The position numbers and the translations under genes were made by a program. Under the pieces are notes generated by a model, which did no database searches, was not told where the DNA came from, and was given only the letters and a program-made list of their open reading frames with translations. From a virus, in IMG/VR virus record IMGVR_UViG_3300013131_002250, positions 1 to 25,655 of that record: a DNA stretch of 25,655 nucleotides; one strand, given 5' to 3'. Shown one piece after another: positions 20,089 through 25,655 of the stretch; position 1 is the first letter of the stretch; each line of letters begins with the position of its first letter.

Positions 20089-20543
20089 GGAAACTTTAAC
20101 TCTCCTTTAGGACCAGTCCAAACTAACCCTATTGAATCTCCAGGATTTAAGTATTGTTGGTCTATAGCAAGTTGTCCCCAGCCCCATTCTTTTCTTGGAA
20201 ATGGTAAAACTTGTTTTTCTTTTATAATAATTGCCCAATAGGCTTCTGCTGGTGGCATAACTTCACAAGTTTCCATAAATTTATCTGGAAGACCATTTAG
20301 TCTACAAAGAACACCGTCACCATATTTTTGTGTTCCTTCTGTGGTGTAGCCAGAAGTTTTTAGAAGTTCTAATGCGTTTGTTTCAGCAGATACCTGTATG
20401 CACTTTTCTATTTTTGTTTCAGCATCGAGAGAGCCAAAATCAACATACAAGTTGACGCAATCAGCATCAGCCTTACTCAAAAAAGACAACCCAAGAAAAG
20501 TTAGACAAATAATTAAAAAAGATGGTATTAGTCTGTTTTTCAC
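20085..20543 (-). CDS. Secreted DUF4430/SCO2322-like protein (transcobalamin C-terminal-like fold)
   Basis: A signal peptide (FLIICLTFLGLSFLSKADA, cut near residue 27) is followed by a ~125-residue domain. The order of motifs is that of DUF4430-type proteins: a long helix with ALELLKTSGY, then YGDGVLCRLNGLPD, then PPAEAYWAIII and a final LNPGDSIGLVWTG. Four Cys (29, 48, 80, 93) may form two disulfides. The DUF4430 fold is the C-terminal domain of transcobalamins. SCO2322-type proteins are, to my memory, found near ECF-transporter genes in Actinobacteria. The GTG start overlaps the nrdJ stop (GTGA). Cobalamin capture is inferred from context. Confidence 0.6.
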   Translation of the reverse strand: MKNRLIPSFLIICLTFLGLSFLSKADADCVNLYVDFGSLDAETKIEKCIQVSAETNALELLKTSGYTTEGTQKYGDGVLCRLNGLPDKFMETCEVMPPAEAYWAIIIKEKQVLPFPRKEWGWGQLAIDQQYLNPGDSIGLVWTGPKGELKFP

Positions 20544-22582
20544 TGATTGTCCTTAATAAGTTTCACCTCGCAAGCGTCAGTAGTACAGTATGCCTCACCG
20601 ATGGCATCAGAAGCAAGTCCCGCATAAATACCTGAAAAATCTATTGGGAAGAGTTTGAGTGTTCCCTCATCTTCATACTCCTTTTCGGTAATCTGAGTGT
20701 AAGGCAACTGAGGATAAGTAAAGTTTCCTGAAGGTAAGAACGAAACAGTCTTGAGTTGTCCGTCATACATGTGAAGGACTGTGCCTACATGCTCTGACTC
20801 TTTTTCAGGGTCAAATGAGATGGTGACAGAAACAGAGTTGTCAGACCAATAACGTTGAGCAACTGCTGCAAGCGACATCTTTTCAAAAATTGTTACATCA
20901 CGCTCTGCTCTAAGAGCCTCGGACTTGATTGGGAAGAAAACAACACTGGTTGTGTCGGGTGATTCCACCGCTGCTTCAACTCGGTAGTTAGCCATCTTGA
21001 AAAGAGCAAGCATTGGGTCTTGGTTAGAGAAACGAATTGCACGATTGAAATACTTTCCTCCTGGAGTCCAATGAACTCCTGGAGATTCACCAGCAAGAAT
21101 GCTAACCGTTCCACTAGGTTTTACTGTTGTTGTTTTGATTGATTCACGAACACCAAGCCATTCGGAGTATGTTTTGTCATACGCTTGAATAGTTTTATAT
21201 CCTGAGTCCATCCATTCACGAAGAGTTGGAAGACCAACACGGTCAGCGAAGTTAGCAACTCCTGACATTGACGTGCCAATGCGACGATTACGCTGCATAA
21301 TTGCGTTGGTCTCTTCCCAGTGGGTTGGAAGAAGAGTGACAGTCTTTGCGTAAAGATAAGCAAATTTGAGTGTTCGGTTGTAATCTTCAGATGATTCATG
21401 TCTGTTGAGATAAGTTTCTACAAGTGTGCAGCACTCAAAAGATTCAAGTGATTGTTCTGCGCAAGGGTTATAACCTGATACACGCCAGTCTTTATTGTTT
21501 TCTGGGTCAGCAAGACGACCATACTTACGAGATACATCAAGCCAAATAACTCCAGGTTCTCCGTTGCGAGCAATGCCATCAACAATTGGAGATAAATCAG
21601 TGCCAACCGTTGCTTCTACAGAGTTGTTTGACATCCATGCCCAGCCTGGATTTGCTGGGTCATAAGAGTTACGCTCTGGATAAACTTCAGCGTTTTTTAG
21701 ATTTAGAAAATCAGAATCGTCAACACGACCAATAAGAAGTTCAGCGCTACGACGAACATTCCCACTAACAACACATACGCCAATAAGATTGCCAATATCA
21801 GCAATGTCCTTACGAGTGAGTTTTTCATCAGCACGTCCTTTGAATAATTTATGGATGTGGGTATGAAGTTTTTCTAGCGGTTTATGTCCTGCTGCTGTTC
21901 CTCCGAATGTTTTGATTGGAGTTCCCTCAGGACGTATTTCCGAGTAATCAAATAATGGAGTCTTCGTATCTGGTCGGAGGTAAGCATTGAGGATGAGGAC
22001 GAGTGATTCGACCCAGCCTTCTCTGGTGTCTGGAATGACATATGTTTCCTCTCCCTTAGGTTCATAAATTATAAAGTCTTTGTCAGCGCCCTTATCATCA
22101 AATCCAACGCCAACACCAAGCATTGATGCTTCCATCAAGAAAGCAAAAGGTTTTGCTGGATTTAGTTTTGTCATTTCTGTTGTAGAAACAAAAGCACAAT
22201 TTTGTAGAGCGGCTGAGTTTCTTTGGATGTTTACGATTGGAGTTCCCATAATCCAAAGACCGCGTCCTGGCGGAGTCCACTTCAAATTGAAGAGGCGGTC
22301 AAATGCTTCTTTTGCTGATGCTGCTGCACGAGTATCAGACCAAGGAAGACGCTGTGCTTTAGCGTGGTCCTTTTGAATTGAATACATTCCATTGATAACG
22401 CGCTCGCAGACATTAACCCAAGTTTCTTTTGTGCCATCTTCTTTTAGACGAGAGTAAGTTCGTAAGAAAGTAATTTCGCCAACCGAGTTACCAGCAGCGT
22501 CTCGGTATCCGAAGGGTGCTTGCTTTGACTTATAGCCTTCTACAAAATCCTCTGACAACCTAAAAGAAAAAGCAATAGACAC
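20540..22582 (-). CDS. nrdJ: Adenosylcobalamin-dependent (class II) ribonucleoside-triphosphate reductase
   Basis: The protein (680 residues) resembles the monomeric Lactobacillus-type enzyme, which reduces NTPs to dNTPs using a thiyl radical made from AdoCbl. Redox Cys129 is in AALQNCAFVS. NPCAEQ carries the thiyl Cys374, and Cys385 (ECCTLVE) lies 11 residues later, the same spacing as C408/C419 of the reference enzyme. SGNVRRSAELL and MEASMLGVGVGFDD are also typical. A C-terminal CTTDAC keeps the Cys-x4-Cys shuttle pair. GTG 22582 with GAGGAG six bases upstream is chosen over the longer frame. It is the first gene of the cobalamin operon. Confidence 0.95.
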   Translation of the reverse strand: MSIAFSFRLSEDFVEGYKSKQAPFGYRDAAGNSVGEITFLRTYSRLKEDGTKETWVNVCERVINGMYSIQKDHAKAQRLPWSDTRAAASAKEAFDRLFNLKWTPPGRGLWIMGTPIVNIQRNSAALQNCAFVSTTEMTKLNPAKPFAFLMEASMLGVGVGFDDKGADKDFIIYEPKGEETYVIPDTREGWVESLVLILNAYLRPDTKTPLFDYSEIRPEGTPIKTFGGTAAGHKPLEKLHTHIHKLFKGRADEKLTRKDIADIGNLIGVCVVSGNVRRSAELLIGRVDDSDFLNLKNAEVYPERNSYDPANPGWAWMSNNSVEATVGTDLSPIVDGIARNGEPGVIWLDVSRKYGRLADPENNKDWRVSGYNPCAEQSLESFECCTLVETYLNRHESSEDYNRTLKFAYLYAKTVTLLPTHWEETNAIMQRNRRIGTSMSGVANFADRVGLPTLREWMDSGYKTIQAYDKTYSEWLGVRESIKTTTVKPSGTVSILAGESPGVHWTPGGKYFNRAIRFSNQDPMLALFKMANYRVEAAVESPDTTSVVFFPIKSEALRAERDVTIFEKMSLAAVAQRYWSDNSVSVTISFDPEKESEHVGTVLHMYDGQLKTVSFLPSGNFTYPQLPYTQITEKEYEDEGTLKLFPIDFSGIYAGLASDAIGEAYCTTDACEVKLIKDNQ

Positions 22583-22619
22583 GATAATCTCCTCTTTGCG
22601 TAAATACGAATTCAATACT

Positions 22620-22643
22620 CGTCTATGGTGAACACCCTAGACG
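22620..22643. promoter_or_regulatory. 24-bp operator-like palindrome upstream of nrdJ
   Basis: CGTCTA and TAGACG flank GGTG-AA-CACC, with a single T/C mismatch between the two half stems. It lies 38 bp before the nrdJ start and, on the minus strand, contains TAGGGT, a possible -10 also seen before whiB. It is probably the control site of the operon. It does not match the NrdR box as I know it. Confidence 0.55.
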
Positions 22644-22659
22644 TAAATTTTACAAGTTT

Positions 22660-22887
22660 TTAGAACAGCGAAGGGTGTTTGAAATTGGACGATTCTTTAC
22701 TATGTAAATCTAAAACAATTGATTTAGCAAGTTCTAAACCAGAAATAAAATTAGGAGAGTCGTAATCTCTGCGAGCATCACTAATCTTCCGTTCTATAAC
22801 TTCAGCAATTTTCCAACGTAGTTCAGATTCTATCTGAACCTTATGCTGTTCATAAGTGCTCCAAGTTATTGAGTTGCTTTCAGTCAT
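22660..22887 (-). CDS. Hypothetical protein, 75 residues
   Basis: A small, mostly helical protein (HKVQIESELRWKIAEVIERK, then LELAKSIVLDLHSKES) with no membrane segment or Cys ligands. It overlaps the DUF4406 gene by 8 bp, so it is co-translated with it. No family is recognised. Confidence 0.6.
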   Translation of the reverse strand: MTESNSITWSTYEQHKVQIESELRWKIAEVIERKISDARRDYDSPNFISGLELAKSIVLDLHSKESSNFKHPSLF

Positions 22888-23203
22888 CTAAAAACACCCC
22901 TTCTGTCGCTATTAGTTCTTCCAGTAGTCTAATGGGGATTCCACATTGTTTTGCAACCTCAACCTCTAGTTGAGCCCCAGACGAACTCTGCCATCCAGGA
23001 AGAAGTGCTACAACATCTGCTCTGAGAAGTTCTTCTAAATCCTTGCGCATATAAATTTCTTTTGGTAAATCCGTTACTCCTTCAAAAGCCTCTGACGGGT
23101 CAAATACTCGTTGACCAAAAGCCCTAAGTGTTTCGGCTGCCGCCTTAAATGCTGGGTAATTGTATTCAGGCAGCCCCGTCATCGGACCTGATAAATAAAT
23201 CAT
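22880..23203 (-). CDS. DUF4406 protein, nucleoside 2-deoxyribosyltransferase-like
   Basis: MIYLSGPMTGLPEYNYPAF is the family start; DPSEAF and the late LLPGWQSSSGAQLEVEVAK (Ser and Glu as in the deoxyribosyltransferase active site) complete it. The relatives cleave or exchange the glycosidic bond of deoxynucleosides or modified nucleotides. The length (107 residues) is normal for DUF4406. The ATG overlaps the stop of the preceding gene (ATGA). Its place near nrdJ suits a role in nucleotide salvage, but the substrate is unknown. Confidence 0.85.
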   Translation of the reverse strand: MIYLSGPMTGLPEYNYPAFKAAAETLRAFGQRVFDPSEAFEGVTDLPKEIYMRKDLEELLRADVVALLPGWQSSSGAQLEVEVAKQCGIPIRLLEELIATEGVFLDD

Positions 23204-23514
23204 TCATCCTCTTCCGCTTTTTTTGCTGCCCACTTTGCTCTGAGTTTGGCAGATTCTTCTTCGCAATTGTGGACTTCAACAAGAAAATCTTCTGAGTCAC
23301 ATTCGCCGCAATGAATTCTTTCAATTCTTCCAGGGTCTTCTAAATCTAGTGCTAGAAAAAGATTACCTTCAATTTCAACATTATCATCAAGTTTTAGTTC
23401 ATCTACTAACGACATCCACTTGCGAATATCTTTTAGATATAACGGTTTACCGTCTTCTGCTTTACAAAAAATAAATATGGTTGCTGACTTTGTTACGTTA
23501 TTAGATTTCTTCAT
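23200..23514 (-). CDS. Hypothetical acidic protein with CGEC motif, 104 residues
   Basis: A beta-rich N-terminus (ATIFIFCKAEDGKPLYLKD) and IHCGECDSEDF, with a later HNC, suggest a small metal-binding fold. The C-terminal helix is charged (SAKLRAKWAAKKAEEDE). ATG 23514 has GGAGA upstream and lies 14 bp inside the preceding gene; the longer frame is rejected because it is the shadow of that gene. Its function is unknown. Confidence 0.6.
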   Translation of the reverse strand: MKKSNNVTKSATIFIFCKAEDGKPLYLKDIRKWMSLVDELKLDDNVEIEGNLFLALDLEDPGRIERIHCGECDSEDFLVEVHNCEEESAKLRAKWAAKKAEEDE

Positions 23515-23707
23515 AAGGGTCTTCTCCAGAGGGTGTGTATCCAATAGGGAAACTACCCGCCCAGAGAGCCAGACAGTCAGTAGCGTGGAAGAAATATACC
23601 TCCCCCGCCCATGCCAAAACAAGCACTCCTTTGCCGTTTAGATTTGCCCTTGTGTGAGTCGGACAACCAGACCATGAACATTTTGCTGTTGTTAGGCGCT
23701 GACTCAT
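23501..23707 (-). CDS. Small hypothetical protein with Cys/His residues, 68 residues
   Basis: CSWSGCPTH near the N-terminus and FFHATDCLALW could supply a zinc site. The middle is a beta hairpin (GVLVLAWAGEVYF). The ATG is 6 nt after TAAACT with no SD, so it is probably a leaderless head of the operon reaching DUF4406. No family is recognised. Confidence 0.6.
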   Translation of the reverse strand: MSQRLTTAKCSWSGCPTHTRANLNGKGVLVLAWAGEVYFFHATDCLALWAGSFPIGYTPSGEDPYEEI

Positions 23708-23719
23708 TGTAGAAGTTTA
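23708..23719 (-). promoter_or_regulatory. Leaderless promoter TAAACT-N6-ATG
   Basis: Minus strand TAAACT (complement of 23714-23719), then TCTACA and ATG 23707. It is the same arrangement as at 11309 and 8786. It heads the minus-strand run towards nrdJ. Confidence 0.5.
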
Positions 23720-23741
23720 ACAGAGGGAGTAGACTTGGAAG

Positions 23742-24404
23742 ATGACAACACGCACTGACGTTTTGATAGCAACCCCTGGACACTCGGCAAAAATGGAGTA
23801 TGTCAAAAGCCTTGTAAAGACTTGTGCCGCTTTAGATGAAAAAGGGATTTCCTACAAATTCATCTCTCGCTACTCCTCTTTTGTGCCAACCGCTAGAGAA
23901 CTGACAACTTTGGATATGAGCCAGCACCATTACGGAACAGACGCCAAAGTAGGTGGCGGAGTGGAGTATAAAAAGATTTTTTGGATTGATTCAGATATTG
24001 AGTGGGAGCCAGAAGACTTCCTGAAGTTATATGAGTCAGAACTAGAAATTGTTTCTGGTTTATACGTTCTGGACCAGATTGGAACAGTTGCGGTCAACTA
24101 TCCAAATGAGCAAGGGGTTCCAACCAGAGTCAACAAACTTGAGTTCTTTTTACATGATTTGCCTGTTGAAGTTGGTGGAGTAGGGTTCGGGTTCTTGGCT
24201 GTGAAGTCGGGAGTCTTTGAGAAAATGGAAAGACCTTGGTTCTTGATAAATCGTGTCCAATGGAGTGCCCTAAACCCTGACTTGAGGGTTAATGTTGGGG
24301 AAGATTACTCTTGGTGCGCTAATGCGTCAAGGGCTGGATTCAAAATTTTTGTAGACCCTCTTGTCAAGGTGAAGCACCATAAAGAGACAGTTTTTGAAGC
24401 CTAA
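23742..24404 (+). CDS. GT-A-fold glycosyltransferase, 220 residues
   Basis: The N-terminus TDVLIATPGHSAKMEYVKSL, the DxD motif in IFWIDSDIEWEPEDFL, the GVGFGFLAVKSGVFEKM acceptor loop and VGEDYSWCANASRAG (catalytic ED) mirror the 10309 gene, so the two are distant paralogues. The protein is about 60 residues shorter and lacks the Lys-rich N-terminus. GGAAG immediately before the ATG and GGGAG further upstream are SD candidates. It transcribes divergently from the 23707 gene. It probably glycosylates a virion protein, DNA base or host glycan. Confidence 0.82.
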   Translation: MTTRTDVLIATPGHSAKMEYVKSLVKTCAALDEKGISYKFISRYSSFVPTARELTTLDMSQHHYGTDAKVGGGVEYKKIFWIDSDIEWEPEDFLKLYESELEIVSGLYVLDQIGTVAVNYPNEQGVPTRVNKLEFFLHDLPVEVGGVGFGFLAVKSGVFEKMERPWFLINRVQWSALNPDLRVNVGEDYSWCANASRAGFKIFVDPLVKVKHHKETVFEA

Positions 24405-24415
24405 GCAGTAGTGGC

Positions 24416-24450
24416 AGTACTTCTCCTATATAAATATAGGAGGAAGTACT
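24416..24450 (+). terminator. Long hairpin after the glycosyltransferase gene
   Basis: AGTACTTC-TCCTATA pairs with TATAGGA-G-GAAGTACT around TAAA: 15 bp with one bulged G. It begins 11 bp past the stop codon. The first T-run (TTTTT) is about 20 bp further on, so it may be a processing or stabilising structure rather than a standard terminator. Confidence 0.6.
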
Positions 24451-24617
24451 ACTGCCAACTTACCTGCTTTTTGTGTTGATATTTGACAAAAACTATTGTA
24501 GTGTTAGGCCATTTTTTGGCATTTTTATGGTTGTGTATCATAGGTTGAAATTGTGTCAAATATGAAAAATTACGGTCTTGAAAAAGTAAATGTAGTATTG
24601 AAATTTTCTGTCCGTAC

Positions 24618-24749
24618 CACTATTATTGAATTACTTAATTACTTAAAAGTTAACTATAAGTATAGCCGGAAGGGATGTAAACGCTTAACGCGTAAGGGAA
24701 AAATAGTCTACTTTTATGTAATTCAATAATAGTGTAATTCAAAATAGTG
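24618..24749. repeat. Iteron-like inverted and direct repeats
   Basis: CACTATTATTGAATTAC (24618-24634) and its exact reverse complement (24718-24734) are 83 bp apart. A one-base-shorter direct copy, GTAATTCAAAATAGTG, follows at 24734-24749. AATTACTT is doubled beside the left arm. The core GTAATTCA/GTAATTAA thus occurs four times, two per orientation. Confidence 0.85.
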
Positions 24750-24780
24750 TTGTAAGTTTTTTTGTGTTAGACTCTAGATA

Positions 24781-24808
24781 TTGAAATTCAGATTAGACAT
24801 TTTATAAA
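24781..24808 (+). promoter_or_regulatory. Promoter for the 24848-25619 genes
   Basis: TTGAAA (24781-24786), a 16-bp spacer and TATAAA (24803-24808) predict a start near 24815, just before the leader peptide. Confidence 0.5.
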
Positions 24809-24824
24809 AAGGGGAGTAAGTTAA

Positions 24825-24851
24825 ATGATAGCAATGAAAGGACAAAAATGA
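24825..24851 (+). CDS. Eight-codon leader peptide (MIAMKGQK)
   Basis: GGGGAG lies 8 bp before the ATG, although the predicted transcript start falls within it. The TGA overlaps the ATG of the next gene (ATGA). It is a candidate upstream ORF for translational coupling or attenuation. The internal AAAGGA also serves as the SD of the next gene. Confidence 0.35.
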   Translation: MIAMKGQK

Positions 24852-25150
24852 CGAACGATGAAAGATTGAAATTAGTTTCATCAAACGATGAAGCAAATTT
24901 AGATGGACGATTTTTTACAAGTCCTGAAGTTATTGAAGAGCCAAAAGAAATCAAAACGGAAGAAGACTTGAAAGGGGCTTTGACTCAAGAGATTGCTTTT
25001 GCTTTATTGAAGTGGTGGTTTCCAAATCGTTTACCAGTTGGAGATGACTACGAAAGATGGGTTGAGATTTCCCTGAAAGATGCAACTGCTGTAACTGAAC
25101 ATCTAATTACTTTAGGAATTATTAAGGCAGAGCCAAATGACGACATCTAA
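24848..25150 (+). CDS. Hypothetical protein, 100 residues
   Basis: A soluble, acidic protein with a flexible N-terminal third (PEVIEEPKEIKTEEDLKGAL) and a helical C-terminal part (EIAFALLKWWFPNRLPVGDDY, given here as LLKWWFPNRLP). AAAGGA lies five bases before the ATG. It overlaps the next gene by 14 bp. No family is recognised. Confidence 0.65.
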   Translation: MTNDERLKLVSSNDEANLDGRFFTSPEVIEEPKEIKTEEDLKGALTQEIAFALLKWWFPNRLPVGDDYERWVEISLKDATAVTEHLITLGIIKAEPNDDI

Positions 25151-25619
25151 TCCAAAAGAACAGTCCTTAGAAGTTCTTGCTTCCATGGGTATTTCCTTTG
25201 AAGAAGCAAAGCAAGTCTCAGAGGCACTAAAATCAACTCGTCTCAAAGATGACCGAGTCTGTGTCTGTGGACACAAGATGAGTAATCATAGAGTTTCAAG
25301 TAATGGACTTATCTCCTGCGTTCCCTCAAGACATCAATGTCCTTGTAAAAGAGCAAAGCCAGTACTGCGTTGTGACAACCTAAGACCATTCATGAGAGCA
25401 ACTAAAGGTCATGGGTTGCAACATGCTTTAGTTCTTGGTCTCACTAAAGCGGTTGAGATTGGGGCAACGGTTGAGTGGTTGGAGACGCCAACTAAGTGCG
25501 AGCGTTGCGAAAAAGAGGCTAAAGTACGACCAGTCTGCCTAACTAAGAGTGGATTCAAAAGTAGCGAAAATTACGGCTACGACTACCTACTATGCGATAC
25601 TTGTTTTTCGGAGGTATAG
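25137..25619 (+). CDS. Cys-rich zinc-binding protein, 160 residues
   Basis: After a UBA-like helical start (LEVLASMGISFEEAKQVSEA), a first Cys cluster (VCVCGHKMSNH ... CVPSRHQCPCKRAK) and a second (KCERCEKEAKVRPVC ... LLCDTCF) should bind two or more zinc ions. A helix (GHGLQHALVLGLTKAVEIG) separates them. The first cluster resembles a recurrent actinophage protein of unknown function. ATG 25137 lies within the end of the preceding gene. Confidence 0.65.
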   Translation: MTTSNPKEQSLEVLASMGISFEEAKQVSEALKSTRLKDDRVCVCGHKMSNHRVSSNGLISCVPSRHQCPCKRAKPVLRCDNLRPFMRATKGHGLQHALVLGLTKAVEIGATVEWLETPTKCERCEKEAKVRPVCLTKSGFKSSENYGYDYLLCDTCFSEV

Positions 25620-25620
25620 A

Positions 25621-25655
25621 ATGAACAGAAAAGATTTTGATTCAGAACTCAACAG
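25621..25655 (+). CDS. Start of a gene cut by the right edge
   Basis: GGAGG lies six bases before the ATG; only MNRKDFDSELN is visible. It begins one base after the previous stop and so probably continues the same operon. Too short to identify. Confidence 0.6.
   Translation, partial: MNRKDFDSELN

Larger units (their letters stand above)
24405..24847. other. 443-bp AT-rich non-coding region
   Basis: No convincing gene is seen except an 8-codon leader peptide. The region holds, left to right: a strong hairpin just after the glycosyltransferase; an inverted pair of ATATTTGACA (about 24479-24488) with TGTCAAATAT (about 24554-24563); a perfect 17-bp inverted repeat plus related direct repeats (24618-24749); and a promoter before the 24848 gene. 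It is the longest gene-free stretch in the window. Confidence 0.75.

Noticed and set aside
20893-22376. Multiple 60-98 residue ORFs on both strands inside the nrdJ region
   Set aside because: They are out-of-frame shadows of the reductase, with low-complexity content and no start signals.
22583-22660. Cobalamin riboswitch before nrdJ
   Set aside because: The space upstream of nrdJ is under 80 bp and shows only a short palindrome; a B12 riboswitch needs about 200 nt with a B12-box, which I do not see.
24618-24734. A miniature transposable element bounded by the 17-bp inverted repeats
   Set aside because: No target-site duplication flanks the repeats, and a third partial copy lies outside the interval in direct orientation, which fits binding-site iterons better.
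1-25655. Diversity-generating retroelement
   Set aside because: No reverse transcriptase motif (such as YxDD in a suitable context) and no template/variable repeat pair differing at adenines was seen.

Overview
The window looks like part of the accessory and metabolic region of a tailed double-stranded DNA phage (or a phage-derived element) of a low-GC actinobacterium. Phage-like content: a holin-like protein, a CHAP endolysin, an HNH endonuclease, a small serine recombinase, a DNA methyltransferase beside a Mom-like DNA modification protein, ThyX, a class II ribonucleotide reductase, and many very small zinc-binding or membrane proteins packed with ATGA, GTGA or TAATG overlaps. Actinobacterial flavour: a WhiB-like regulator, DUF3039 and DUF7455 proteins, a SCO2322/DUF4430-like secreted protein, a proteasome-like peptidase, many GTG/TTG starts, and several genes that look leaderless (a TANNNT box 6-8 nt before the start codon). 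A phage of an aquatic low-GC lineage such as Nanopelagicales is an inference from base composition. No capsid, terminase, portal or tail-assembly gene is present.

Layout. Bases 1-1805 (minus) hold a long exported Ala/Thr/Gln-rich coiled-coil protein with 21-residue repeats, open at the left edge. Next come a serine recombinase, ThyX and small membrane or zinc-finger proteins (1870-4468, minus). Bases 4477-8515 are a mosaic of short transcription units in both directions, separated by four copies of a conserved intergenic element. This stretch carries a GNAT protein, an AT-rich orphan, a proteasome-beta-like hydrolase, an HNH endonuclease and a nucleotidyltransferase. Bases 8522-13496 hold small orphans, a double-HTH regulator, a glycosyltransferase, the methyltransferase/Mom-like pair and DUF7455/DUF3039. 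Bases 13506-15225 hold a GH130-like propeller protein and a SAM methyltransferase. Bases 15288-18457 hold tiny genes plus the lysis cluster (lipoprotein, holin, membrane-anchored CHAP lysin, SNase), all minus except two small plus-strand genes. Bases 18520-23707 (minus) hold a SpeD-like gene, whiB, and a cobalamin/nucleotide cluster. Bases 23742-25655 (plus) hold a second glycosyltransferase, a 443-bp non-coding region rich in inverted and direct repeats, and two small genes.

How the genes fit together. The most striking unit is 19379-22582: adenosylcobalamin-dependent ribonucleotide reductase, a secreted DUF4430/transcobalamin-C-terminal-like protein, a 44-residue membrane peptide and a PduO-type cobalamin adenosyltransferase. 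Every junction is a start/stop overlap. I read it as a phage module that captures cobalamin, converts it to the coenzyme, and uses it to make deoxynucleotides; ThyX and the DUF4406 protein fit the same nucleotide theme. The methyltransferase/Mom-like pair probably protects phage DNA. The glycosyltransferases, the nucleotidyltransferase and the GH130-like protein suggest glycan decoration. All functional assignments come from reading motifs by eye; no database search was run.
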